A stretch of 50,789 nucleotides of DNA, taken from an uncultured Oscillospiraceae bacterium. GTDB lineage: Bacteria; Bacillota; Clostridia; Oscillospirales; Oscillospiraceae. The stretch is from NCBI GenBank assembly GCA_934661735.1, contig CAKUJN010000003.1, positions 1-50,789 of the forward strand, written 5' to 3'. The position numbers were made by a program, and so were the translations under genes. Under the pieces are notes generated by a model that saw only the letters and a program-made list of their open reading frames with translations, did not search any database and was not told the DNA's origin. Of the stretch, positions 42,940-50,789 are shown piece by piece; within the stretch, counting starts at the first letter, position 1, and every line of letters begins with the position of its first letter.

Positions 42940-44237
42940 GCGCGAGAGCCACTGCGCTTTCGGCGCTGATTGCGACCCGCCGCCAGAACGCGTGGTCGGA
43001 CGGGGTCCTCAAGCAGTATATTGCGCGTGACGGTCTTGACCGCCGCGACGCGGCGTTTTGCACGGAGCTGTGCTATGGCGTGCTGCAAAACCGGATGCTG
43101 CTGGATTTCCATATTTCAAAATTCCTGAACGGAAAGCTGAAGGATTTACAGCCGGTGGTGCTGGACATCCTGCGCCTCGGCATGTATCAGATCGTATTTC
43201 TGGACCGCGTGCCGGCGTCCGCCGCTGTCAACGAGGCGGTGGAGCAGTGCAAGCGATTTGCGAACCGGCGCGCCGCCGGTCTGGTCAACGGCGTGCTGCG
43301 CGCGGCTGCGCGCGCCGATGCGCTGCCGGAGCCGGACGAGATTTCCGTTAAATATTCGCATCCGCAGGCGTTGGTTGCGCTGCTGCGCGAAAGTGTGGGC
43401 GATGCGCTGCTTGAGCCGCTTCTGGCGGCCGATAATGCGCCTGCGCCGACGACGCTTCAGATCAATCCTCTGAAAGACGGCGAAGGCGCTGTGCGTGAGC
43501 TGACGGATGCGGGCGCTGCGCTGACGGCGCATCCGTGGCTGGACGGCTGCTGGCTGGCAAAGGGCACCGGCAGTCTGGAACAGCTGGAGGCGTTTCAAAG
43601 CGGACGCGTGTTTGTACAGGATGCGGCGGCCCGCCTTGCGGCGATGGCCTCCGGCGTGCGGCCGGATATGCGCGTGCTGGACGCGTGTGCGGCGCCGGGC
43701 GGCAAAAGCTTTGCCGCGGCGATGCAGATGGGCAACAGGGGAGAGATTGTCTCCTGTGATATTCATCCGCACAAAATTGCTCTGATCGAAAAGGGCGCGG
43801 AGCGCCTTGGCATCTCCATCATCCGCGCCGAGGTGCAGAGCGCCGCCGAGCGGCGGGAGGAATTTGCCGGCGCGTTTGATGTGGTGATTGCCGACGTGCC
43901 GTGCTCGGGCCTTGGCGTGATCCGGAAAAAGCCGGATATCCGGTATAAGAATCCGGATGAGCTTGCAAGGCTTCCCGCGCTGCAAAGCGCGATTCTGGAA
44001 AACGTGTGCGCCTATGTGCGCGCGGGCGGCGTGCTGCTCTACAGCACCTGTACCGTGCTGCGGCGCGAAAATCAGGACGTCGTACAGGCGTTCCTGGCGC
44101 GGCATCCCGAATTCCGGCCGGAGGCGTTTGCCGTGCCGCCGGACGCGGGACTGGAAAACGACGGCATGCTGACGCTTTTGCCGTGCGTGCACGGAACCGA
44201 CGGCTTTTTTATCTGTAAACTGAGGAAGCAGCCATGA
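42936..44237 (+). CDS. rsmB: 16S rRNA (cytosine-967-C5) methyltransferase
   Basis: 433 aa. An N-terminal NusB-like RNA-binding domain (about 1-135) is followed by a Rossmann methyltransferase domain. SAM motif is LDACAAPGGKS; the product-release Cys is C323 in DVPCSGLGVIRKKPDIRY and the nucleophile is C372 in STCTV. Length matches RsmB/Sun. It overlaps fmt and rlmN by ATGA at each end. Confidence 0.96.
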   Translation: MSARATALSALIATRRQNAWSDGVLKQYIARDGLDRRDAAFCTELCYGVLQNRMLLDFHISKFLNGKLKDLQPVVLDILRLGMYQIVFLDRVPASAAVNEAVEQCKRFANRRAAGLVNGVLRAAARADALPEPDEISVKYSHPQALVALLRESVGDALLEPLLAADNAPAPTTLQINPLKDGEGAVRELTDAGAALTAHPWLDGCWLAKGTGSLEQLEAFQSGRVFVQDAAARLAAMASGVRPDMRVLDACAAPGGKSFAAAMQMGNRGEIVSCDIHPHKIALIEKGAERLGISIIRAEVQSAAERREEFAGAFDVVIADVPCSGLGVIRKKPDIRYKNPDELARLPALQSAILENVCAYVRAGGVLLYSTCTVLRRENQDVVQAFLARHPEFRPEAFAVPPDAGLENDGMLTLLPCVHGTDGFFICKLRKQP

Positions 44238-45274
44238 AACAGGACATCAAATCCATGACCCTTGTGCAGATGCAGGAGGCGTTTGCCGCCATGGGCGAGC
44301 CGAAATTCCGCGCAAAGCAGGTGTTCGTCTGGCTGCATAAGGGCGCCGCGTCGTTTGACGAGATGACGAATCTCTCGCTGCCGCTGCGGCGGAGGCTGGA
44401 CGAATTATATTACATCACCGTGCCGAAGGCGGTGCGCGTACAGCGCTCAAAAAAGGACGGAACAATCAAGTATCTGTGGCGGCTGCGCGACGGCAACTGC
44501 GTTGAAACGGTCCTGATGCAGTACCACCACGGAAACAGCGTCTGCATCTCATCCGAGGTCGGCTGTCCGATGGGCTGCAAATTCTGCGCCTCCACGCTGG
44601 GCGGACTGGTCCGGCGGCTTGCGCCGTCGGAGCTTCTGGATCAGGTGCTTTTTACGCAGAAGGATTCCGGATTGCCGATTTCCAACATCGTCCTGATGGG
44701 CATCGGCGAGCCGCTGGACAATTTTGACAACGTCATGCAGTTTCTGGAGCTGGTCAACAGCCCCGACGGCATGAACATCGGCATGCGGCACATCAGCCTG
44801 TCCACCTGCGGTCTTGTGGACAAGATCAACCTGCTGGCCGAGCGGAGGCTTCAGCTGACGCTTTCCGTTTCGCTCCATTCGCCGGACGACGAAAGCCGGA
44901 GCAGAATTATGCCGGTGAACCGCAGATGGAACGTGGAAACGCTTTTGCAGGCCTGCCGCGCGTATTTTGAGACGACAGGCCGCCGCGTTTCCTTTGAATA
45001 CACCATGATCGACGGCGTCAGCGATTCGCCCGCGCAGGCGGAGCTTCTTGCAAAGAAGCTTCAGGGCATGGCGGCGCACGTCAACATGATTCCGCTGAAC
45101 ACTGTGGAGGAGAGCGGCCTTCAATGCAGCTCACGGCAGGCAATTGCCGAGTTTCAGCGGATTCTGGAGGCAAACGGCGTGACGGCAACGGTCCGCCGGA
45201 CGCTTGGGAGCGATATCGACGCATCCTGCGGCCAGCTCCGCCGCAAATATGAAAAAGCAGACAGGGAGGGATAG
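44234..45274 (+). CDS. rlmN: Dual-specificity 23S rRNA/tRNA adenine-C2 methyltransferase
   Basis: 346-aa radical SAM enzyme that methylates A2503 of 23S rRNA and A37 of some tRNAs. The iron-sulfur motif is C111-PMG-C115-KF-C118; the second catalytic Cys lies in GSDIDASCGQL near the C-terminus. MGIGEPLDNFDNV and ISLSTCGLVDKI are family stretches. The start overlaps rsmB by ATGA; prpC follows 2 bp after the stop. Confidence 0.97.
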   Translation: MKQDIKSMTLVQMQEAFAAMGEPKFRAKQVFVWLHKGAASFDEMTNLSLPLRRRLDELYYITVPKAVRVQRSKKDGTIKYLWRLRDGNCVETVLMQYHHGNSVCISSEVGCPMGCKFCASTLGGLVRRLAPSELLDQVLFTQKDSGLPISNIVLMGIGEPLDNFDNVMQFLELVNSPDGMNIGMRHISLSTCGLVDKINLLAERRLQLTLSVSLHSPDDESRSRIMPVNRRWNVETLLQACRAYFETTGRRVSFEYTMIDGVSDSPAQAELLAKKLQGMAAHVNMIPLNTVEESGLQCSSRQAIAEFQRILEANGVTATVRRTLGSDIDASCGQLRRKYEKADREG

Positions 45275-45276
45275 AC

Positions 45277-46008
45277 ATGCAGCTCTGGGGCCTGACCGAC
45301 GCCGGAAATCTCCGGCAGCAGAATCAGGACGCATACGCGATTGTAAATTTCAGCCATGACCGTGCGCTGATGATCGTCTGTGACGGCATGGGCGGCGCGA
45401 AATCCGGCAATATTGCCAGCGCCATGGCGGTGGAGGTCTTTACCGATGAGGTCCGGCGCACGCAGAAGCTTGCCGTCAATTCCGACCGCGCCGCGCAAAT
45501 CCTGCTCAATGCGCTTGAGCTTGCCAACAAGGCCGTCTATGAGCAGTCACAGCTGGACGACGACTATCGCGGCATGGGCACCACGCTGGTTGCGGCGCTT
45601 ATCCTGAAAAACACCGCCGTTATCATCAACGTCGGCGACAGCCGCGCCTATCACTTCACGCAGACCGGCGTTGAGCTGGTCACACGCGACCATTCCATCG
45701 TCGAGCTGATGGTTCAGCGCGGCGAGCTGACCCGCGAGCAGGCCAAGAACTACCCTGGCAAAAACCTGATTACCCGCGCCGTCGGCACCGAGCCCTCCGT
45801 GGAAGCCGACCTCTACATTCAGCCGCTTCGCCGCGACGAATGCCTTCTTCTCTGCTCCGACGGCCTCTCCAACGAAATGGCCGATCAGGAAATGCTCTTC
45901 GAGGTTGCCCACGGCATCCGCAAAAGCGACTGCTGTCAGCGCCTGATGCACATTGCGAAGAACCGAGGGGCGCCGGATAATGTGACGGTCATTCTGGCGG
46001 CAGTCTGA
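45277..46008 (+). CDS. prpC: PP2C-type protein phosphatase PrpC/Stp
   Basis: 243 aa. A PPM phosphatase that reverses the cognate Ser/Thr kinase. Metal-binding Asp residues are D18 (QNQDAY), D36 in CDGMGG, and later LCSDGLSNEM and GAPDNVTVIL. MQLWGLTDAGNLRQQNQD is the standard Stp N-terminus. GGGAGGG precedes the ATG. The kinase gene follows after an unusually long 377-bp gap, whereas prpC and prkC overlap or nearly abut in many Firmicutes. Confidence 0.95.
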   Translation: MQLWGLTDAGNLRQQNQDAYAIVNFSHDRALMIVCDGMGGAKSGNIASAMAVEVFTDEVRRTQKLAVNSDRAAQILLNALELANKAVYEQSQLDDDYRGMGTTLVAALILKNTAVIINVGDSRAYHFTQTGVELVTRDHSIVELMVQRGELTREQAKNYPGKNLITRAVGTEPSVEADLYIQPLRRDECLLLCSDGLSNEMADQEMLFEVAHGIRKSDCCQRLMHIAKNRGAPDNVTVILAAV

Positions 46009-46385
46009 CTCCGCCGGATCTTTTCGGGTAATACTGCGTTAGAAAAGCCTCGGAGTATACCCGATACGCCTTCGGCTTTTCACCTTGTCTTACCCGAAAA
46101 TCTCTCGGCAGAGAGAATGGCGGTTTTGGTGAAGTGGACTTGACGTATACACGATATGCCTTCGTCCCTGCGCCTTGTCCTGCCGGAGAAGCCGTTGGCG
46201 GGATCGCTGGCCAGAATCTATCGGTACAGCGCCGCGGCGGTTCCGGTGAAGGTCTGCTGTAAATTTGGCATTTCACGACGACAATGCGCTTTGGGCGCGA
46301 TTGAAAACGTTTCAATAACAGCTCCGCGTGCGGAGCCGGCGGCCGTCCGCCGAAGAGGATGGGAATACGACGAAAGGAGCTTCTT
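46009..46385. repeat. Spacer with diverged direct repeat between prpC and prkC
   Basis: 377 bp with no gene. Two related stretches start 90 bp apart with GTATAC (46055-46060 and 46145-46150) and continue CCGATACGCCTTCG / ACGATATGCCTTCG, then CACCTTGTC / CGCCTTGTC. Small hairpins (CTCCGC-GTG-CGGAG near 46321-46336) lie just before the prkC ribosome binding site. The modules of islands A-D are not present here. Confidence 0.6.
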
Positions 46386-48650
46386 ATGGAAAACTACATA
46401 GGAAGGCTTTTGGATGATCGATACGAAATACTGGAGATGATCGGCTCCGGCGGCATGGCAGTGGTCTACAAGGCGCGCTGCAACCGTCTGAACCGGCTTG
46501 TCGCCATTAAAATACTCAAGCAGGAGCTGTCCAAGGACGAGGAGTTCCGCCGCCGCTTCCATGCAGAGTCGCAGGCTGTCGCGATGATGTCGCATCCGAA
46601 CATTGTGTCGGTCTATGACGTGTCGCACTCGGACAACATCGACTATATTGTCATGGAACTGATTGAGGGCATTACGCTCAAGCAGTACATGGAGCAGAAG
46701 GGCGTGCTGAACTGGCGCGAGGCGCTGCATTTTGCCACGCAGATTGCCAAGGCGCTTGAGCATGCGCACAGCCGCGGGATCATTCACCGTGACATCAAGC
46801 CGCACAACATCATGATTCTGAAGGACGGCAGCGTCAAGGTCGCTGATTTCGGCATTGCGCAGATTTCGTCCGCACAGAACACGCTTACGCGCGAGGCGCT
46901 CGGCTCGGTACACTATATCTCGCCTGAGCAGGCCAGGGGCGCGCACGTCGACGCGCGCAGCGACCTGTATTCTCTGGGCGTGGTCATGTATGAAATGCTC
47001 ACCGGCCGGCCGCCGTTTGATGGTGATACGCCTGTGTCGGTGGCCATTCAGCACATCAACGCCACACCTGCTGCGCCGCGGTCGCTCAATCCGTCAATTC
47101 CGCTGGGACTGGAGCAGATCACCATGCACGCGATGACGGCGGAGCTGGACAAGCGCTATGAAAGCGCGACACAGATGCTGGAGGATCTTGAGGAGTTCCG
47201 AAAAAATCCCAACATTACATTTGATTTTACGCGCGATCGCGGCGACGTGGACTTTGCGCGCCTGATTCACCAGCTGCCATACCGGCCGGAGCACCGCGCG
47301 GAGAAGCTGCCCGAGCCGGATGAAGCGCCGCAGCAGCAGAAAAAATCGCCCTCTCCGGCGCACGACCGCGCGCACCGCGCCGGCCGCACGGCGGTAATTG
47401 CGGGAATTGTCTGCATTGCGCTGGCACTGATCGGTATCTGCTATTTCCTGTACAGCTACTTCTTCTCCGACCTCTTTTCCCGTACGGAGGAGGACACGGT
47501 GCCGAATTTCCTCGGCCAGTACTATGAGGACATCGACCCCGACCAGTACCCGAACTTTACCATTGAGGTCGAGGCGTGGAAAACAAGCGACAGCTATGAG
47601 ATGGGCCGCGTCATTGACCAGACGCCCACGGGTAACCGCAAGGCAAAGGTCGGCACAACGATCAAGCTGACGGTATCGGCCGGCGCGGACAGCGTCAGAA
47701 TGCCGAATCTGATCAATTCGTCGCTGCAGAACGCGCTGACAATTCTGAATTCCATGTCTGTCAGCGTTGCGACCAAAACCGTATATCAGCCGAGCGATAT
47801 CTATACCGACGGCTATATCATCAACACCGACCCGACCTATGACGAGCCGCTGAGCGAGGGGCAGGAGATTATTCTTTATGTCAGTCAGGGCGCGCAGGCC
47901 GAGCTGGTACCTGTGCCGTCTGTGGTCGGACTGGATGTGGAGCAGGCGGAAAAGCTGATCACCGATGCGGGATTGAAGCTTGGGAGCTCGCTCGGCGTGG
48001 ACAGCGATCTTCCGGAGGGAACCGTCACGTTCCAGAGTCTGGACCCTGAGGAAAAGGTGCGCGAGGGAACCGTTATCAATCTTCAGATTTCCAAGGGGCC
48101 GGTTGAGGCCGCCGTGCCGGTCGTGACCGCACTGAGCGACGATCAGGTCGTCTTTGTCGGCGATTCGCTGACGCTGGAAATCAGCGCGGAGGCGGATGAC
48201 GACGGAACGCTGACCTATGCGTGGTTTGTCTCCGCCACGGGAAGCACCGACGACGCGGAACTGGTTTCGCCCAGCGCCGAGCGCAACACCTCCTGCAAGG
48301 TGGACACCGGAAAGGCAGGCACTTGGTATTACTTCTGCCGCGTGGTGAATACGCTTGGAAAATCCACGGAATTCACCTATTCCGATATGATCCGCGTCAT
48401 TGTCGAGGAGGATATCGAGCTGTCGCAAAAGGAAATCCTTGTGCAGATGCCGTCGGATTCCGGCACCTATATGGTGTCGGTGTATGTGGACAACAAGGAG
48501 CAGATTGCGCCCTTTGCCGTCGATATGGACAACGTGCAGGGGAGCACCATCCAGTTGACCGTCAGCGGTGTGGGCGTGCAGATGGTGTATATCTATCTGG
48601 ACGGCAGAGAATACGACAGTCAGCTGATTGATTTTGATACGGTAGGTTGA
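46386..48650 (+). CDS. prkC: Membrane Ser/Thr protein kinase with PASTA repeats
   Basis: 754 aa. The cytosolic kinase domain has GSGGMAVVYKA (20-30), K42, HRDIKPHN (D136) and DFG (D154), and APE-like SPEQ. A single membrane helix lies at about 335-358. Outside are three PASTA domains (about 372-438, 439-508 and 511-575) that in this family sense muropeptide/lipid II. A C-terminal Ig-like stretch follows (about 577-680: LTYAWFVS, GTWYYFCRV) and a further beta-rich tail. The start at 46386 follows AAAGGAG. Cognate phosphatase PrpC is upstream, rsgA directly downstream. Confidence 0.95.
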   Translation: MENYIGRLLDDRYEILEMIGSGGMAVVYKARCNRLNRLVAIKILKQELSKDEEFRRRFHAESQAVAMMSHPNIVSVYDVSHSDNIDYIVMELIEGITLKQYMEQKGVLNWREALHFATQIAKALEHAHSRGIIHRDIKPHNIMILKDGSVKVADFGIAQISSAQNTLTREALGSVHYISPEQARGAHVDARSDLYSLGVVMYEMLTGRPPFDGDTPVSVAIQHINATPAAPRSLNPSIPLGLEQITMHAMTAELDKRYESATQMLEDLEEFRKNPNITFDFTRDRGDVDFARLIHQLPYRPEHRAEKLPEPDEAPQQQKKSPSPAHDRAHRAGRTAVIAGIVCIALALIGICYFLYSYFFSDLFSRTEEDTVPNFLGQYYEDIDPDQYPNFTIEVEAWKTSDSYEMGRVIDQTPTGNRKAKVGTTIKLTVSAGADSVRMPNLINSSLQNALTILNSMSVSVATKTVYQPSDIYTDGYIINTDPTYDEPLSEGQEIILYVSQGAQAELVPVPSVVGLDVEQAEKLITDAGLKLGSSLGVDSDLPEGTVTFQSLDPEEKVREGTVINLQISKGPVEAAVPVVTALSDDQVVFVGDSLTLEISAEADDDGTLTYAWFVSATGSTDDAELVSPSAERNTSCKVDTGKAGTWYYFCRVVNTLGKSTEFTYSDMIRVIVEEDIELSQKEILVQMPSDSGTYMVSVYVDNKEQIAPFAVDMDNVQGSTIQLTVSGVGVQMVYIYLDGREYDSQLIDFDTVG

Positions 48651-48652
48651 GC

Positions 48653-49528
48653 ATGAGCGAAAATCGCATTGTCAAGGCGCTGAGCGGCTTTTATTATGTA
48701 GAAACGGCGGACGGCGTGGTTGAATGCCGTGCGCGCGGGCGCTTCCGGAAGAAGGGGCTGACGCCGCTGGTAGGGGACTTCGTCACCATCTCCATGGAGC
48801 ATGGAAAGGGGACGGTGGAGACGGTTTTGCCGCGGCAGAATGCGTTTATCCGTCCGGCGGTTGCCAATGTCGGTCTGCTGGTGATTCTGGCCTCCTGCGC
48901 GATTCCGGAGACGGAGCCGTTTTTGATCGACCGGATTCTTGCCCTTGCCGCGCATCGAAGCGTTCCGGTGGTCGTCTGCGTCAACAAGGACGATCTTGCC
49001 TCCGGTGAACGGCTGCGCCGCATCTATGCGCATGCCGGCATTCCGGTGCTGTGCACCAGCGCGGAGACCGGCGAGGGAATCGACGAGCTGCGCGCCATGA
49101 TTGCCGGAAAGCTGGCTGTGTTTACAGGGAATTCCGGCGTCGGCAAGAGCAGCGTTCTCAACGCGATTGCGCCGGAGCTGCGTCTCGCCGTGGGCGAGGT
49201 GTCGCAGAAGCTGGGACGCGGGCGCCATACGACGCGGCACATCGAGCTGTATCGCTATTCCGGCGGCTATGTCGCCGATACGCCTGGCTTTTCCTCGTTT
49301 GATACCGAGCAGGACGAGCCGGTGCGTAAGGAGGAACTGCAATATGATTTTGTCGACTTTGCGCCGTATCTGGGAAGGTGCCAGTTTCACGACTGTGCGC
49401 ATCTGAAAGAGCCTGGCTGCGCCGTGCGCGCGGCGCTTGCGGCGGGCGGGCTTGAGCAGACGCGCTATGACAGCTATGTGCGGCTGTATGAGATTGCAAA
49501 GGAGCATAAGGACTGGGAGCTGAAATGA
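48653..49528 (+). CDS. rsgA: Ribosome small subunit-dependent GTPase A
   Basis: 291 aa circularly permuted GTPase that assists late 30S maturation. An N-terminal OB fold (1-65) is followed by G4 NKDD (111-114) and then G1 GNSGVGKSS (159-167), the permuted order that defines the family. G3 is DTPGF. The C-terminal zinc knuckle is CQFHDCAHLKEPGC. I use the ATG at 48653; the TTG two codons earlier has no room for a ribosome binding site. It lies 2 bp after prkC. Confidence 0.96.
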   Translation: MSENRIVKALSGFYYVETADGVVECRARGRFRKKGLTPLVGDFVTISMEHGKGTVETVLPRQNAFIRPAVANVGLLVILASCAIPETEPFLIDRILALAAHRSVPVVVCVNKDDLASGERLRRIYAHAGIPVLCTSAETGEGIDELRAMIAGKLAVFTGNSGVGKSSVLNAIAPELRLAVGEVSQKLGRGRHTTRHIELYRYSGGYVADTPGFSSFDTEQDEPVRKEELQYDFVDFAPYLGRCQFHDCAHLKEPGCAVRAALAAGGLEQTRYDSYVRLYEIAKEHKDWELK

Positions 49529-49563
49529 AATCAGCGGCAGGGAAGGCCTGCCGCTGATTTTTT
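49528..49563 (+). terminator. Terminator of the yicC-rsgA block
   Basis: Thirteen-bp stem AAATCAGCGGCAG / CTGCCGCTGATTT with a seven-base loop, then a T6 run (49558-49563). Confidence 0.9.
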
Positions 49564-50385
49564 CACAAGTGTCACGGCTGTGCCGTGACACTTCCGATGG
49601 TCCGATTTTACCGGAGGTGCCATTGAATGCGGTAAGGCCGCAGCTGTTGCTTCGCAGACCCACTTTTTCTGTCTTACCAGAAAAAGTGGGCAAAAAGAGG
49701 CGCTGGAAGTGGATCGGATTGTACCGCGGTGCCACAGATGAAGCCCGTAGAAGAACGCCGCGGCCAGCACACGAAAATCTCTCTGCAAATCTGAACTACA
49801 GCGCCGCCTGCGTGGTGACAACGCTCCCATCGGAAGCAGTTGCCACGTAAGGAGATGGCAAAACACGCGGCTGTGGAAACAATAGGCCATCTACGAATTT
49901 GCCGGTGGTGCAGAATATTTGCGTTCTATTTGTAGGGGCGGACAACTTTGCGCAGCCGTCAGCGACGAAGGAGCGCTACGGATGCGGCATACCCCTTGCG
50001 GGTACAGTCCACCCTGTTTGTTTTTCATATACGTTTGTAGGGGCCGATGCCCACATCGGCCCGTTTGGGAACCGTCGAATTCGCCGCGGATTTCCATGAA
50101 AACGGTGCGCACTGCGCGGGCCGATGTGGGCATCGGCCCCTACAGAACTGTAAGCAATATCGGGAGCAACAGCTATAGTGAAAGTTACAGTTTTGCGCCC
50201 GAAGAGGGCGTTCAGGCCGCGGAGCCGCCAAAAATCGCGCGCGTCAGCGCGCAATATAACGCGTCTCCGGCGCCTCTTTTTGCCTACTTTTTCTGGCAAG
50301 GCAGAAAAAGTAGGCCTGCAAAGCAACAGCTGCGGTGTTGGCGCAAAAGAGACAGTACGGTGTAAACCGGAAAATCTGTGGGGGC
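49564..50385. repeat. Mosaic repeat island D (non-coding)
   Basis: Between convergent rsgA and nifJ. Modules: R2-like hairpin (49661-49692), inverted R6 (49690-49926), hairpin a with a 63-nt loop insert (49934-50016), hairpin b (50036-50062), a roughly 55-bp stretch GTTTGGGAACCG... shared with island A (about 2562-2617), hairpin b again (50117-50142), inverted R3 (50143-50276) and R2 (50280-50314). There is no R1 copy. No gene is supported. Confidence 0.85.
49934..50016 (+). repeat. Hairpin a with nested insert
   Basis: Arms GGGGCGGAC and GTCCACCC enclose 49944-50006, which closely matches the insert of hairpin b at 2493-2553 (GCAGCCGTCAGCGAC and AGGAGCGCTACGGATGCGG in common). The same insert is thus found in two unrelated hairpin loops. 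Confidence 0.78.
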
Positions 50386-50387
50386 GC

Positions 50388-50422
50388 AAAAAAGGACGGC
50401 GCCGAAGCTCCGTCCTTTTTGC
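50388..50422 (-). terminator. nifJ terminator
   Basis: Minus strand: AAAAAGGACGG / CCGTCCTTTTTT hairpin with a roughly ten-base loop and T6 run. Confidence 0.85.
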
Positions 50423-50429
50423 GTGGAAA

Positions 50430-50789
50430 TTATTTGTCGTACATTTCGACCAGCTTGAGCAGATGCTCGTAGCGCTCCTTGGCGTTTTCCTCGTTCTTTG
50501 CGAACAGAACGGTTGCGCGCTCGGGGAACTCGCGGGTCAGACGGCTGTAGCGGGCCTCGTTCATCAGGAATTCCTGGTAGCCGCCGGCGGGAGCCTTGGA
50601 GTCCAGTGTGAACTTCTTCTCCGCAGCCGGATTGAAGCGGAACATGTTCCAGTAACCGCAGTCGACAGCCTTTTTCATTTCCTTCTGGCAGTTGGCCATG
50701 CCGCCCTTGATGGAGTGCATCTCGCACGGAGCATAGCCGATGATGAGGGACGGGCCGTGGTAGGCCTCGGCCTCCTGAATGGCCTTGAG
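50430..50789 (-). CDS. nifJ: Pyruvate:ferredoxin (flavodoxin) oxidoreductase, C-terminal part (partial)
   Basis: The gene runs off the window; the last 119 residues are seen, in frame to base 50789. LKAIQEAEAYHGPSLIIGYAPCEMHSIKGGM is a hallmark of the thiamine-pyrophosphate domain end of single-chain PFOR. The stretch after it (KKAVDCGYWNMFRFNPAAEKKFTLDSKAP and FLMNEARYSRLTREFPE) matches the C-terminal tail. PFOR oxidises pyruvate to acetyl-CoA with ferredoxin reduction, a mark of an anaerobe. The start and the Fe-S domains lie outside the window. Confidence 0.92.
   Translation of the reverse strand, partial: LKAIQEAEAYHGPSLIIGYAPCEMHSIKGGMANCQKEMKKAVDCGYWNMFRFNPAAEKKFTLDSKAPAGGYQEFLMNEARYSRLTREFPERATVLFAKNEENAKERYEHLLKLVEMYDK

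Noticed and set aside
2063..50385. Insertion sequences or MITEs of a known family
   Set aside because: No transposase, no constant terminal inverted repeats for a whole island and no target-site duplications that I can see. The islands are mosaics rather than one element.

Overview
The window looks like a chromosomal segment of a fairly GC-rich anaerobic Firmicute, most likely a gut clostridium of the Oscillospiraceae/Ruminococcaceae type. The evidence is the block yicC-remA-gmk-rpoZ-priA-def-fmt-rsmB-rlmN-prpC-prkC-rsgA in Bacillus/Clostridia order, a cdaA-cdaR pair, a T-box in front of thrS, a lysine riboswitch, an ECF transporter core, the MEP enzymes IspD/IspF, and the end of a pyruvate:ferredoxin oxidoreductase gene. 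Family-level assignment is inference. I see no phage, transposase, CRISPR array, tRNA or rRNA operon.

Layout. 1-2062: purine nucleoside phosphorylase and an MtnA/eIF2B-family isomerase. 2063-3113: repeat island A. 3159-5230: thrS with T-box leader. 5393-7627: 3D-domain wall protein, rsmA and a GIY-YIG protein. 7628-8650: island B, followed by a candidate structured RNA at about 8720-8890. 8898-9531: two small minus-strand genes. 9639-20053: class A PBP, methyltransferase, ecfA1-ecfA2-ecfT-truA-DUF5711, then a ClpE-like unfoldase. 20106-21968: DUF4177, an XRE/DUF3169 pair and RNase P RNA. 22008-24662: murD, ispD, ispF. 24730-27034: PfkB kinase and polyol-phosphate dehydrogenase. 27078-28120: island C. 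28160-29135: DMT transporter. 29154-31293: pepF and a small gene. 31354-33232: NhaC-type transporter under a lysine riboswitch. 33239-36943: DUF3343 and cysteine desulfurase-like pair, then cdaA-cdaR. 36992-49528: the long conserved housekeeping and signalling block. 49564-50385: island D. 50430-end: 3' end of nifJ.

The most unusual content is four non-coding islands of about 0.8-1.1 kb (A-D). Each is a mosaic of the same palindromic modules in different orders and orientations. All four sit between convergent genes. The other two convergent junctions hold only a compact bidirectional terminator, and no divergent or co-directional junction has an island. One 130-bp module is identical by eye in A and B and diverged in C. 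A module of about 61 bp is found inside the loop of two different hairpin types, as if hairpins had been nested.

Regulation is unusually legible. Divergent promoters stand back to back at rnpB/murD and at the lysine-riboswitch/DUF3343 junction. The XRE repressor promoter carries two inverted repeats. The rsmA promoter, an upstream terminator hairpin and the rsmA ribosome binding site are folded into about 55 bp.
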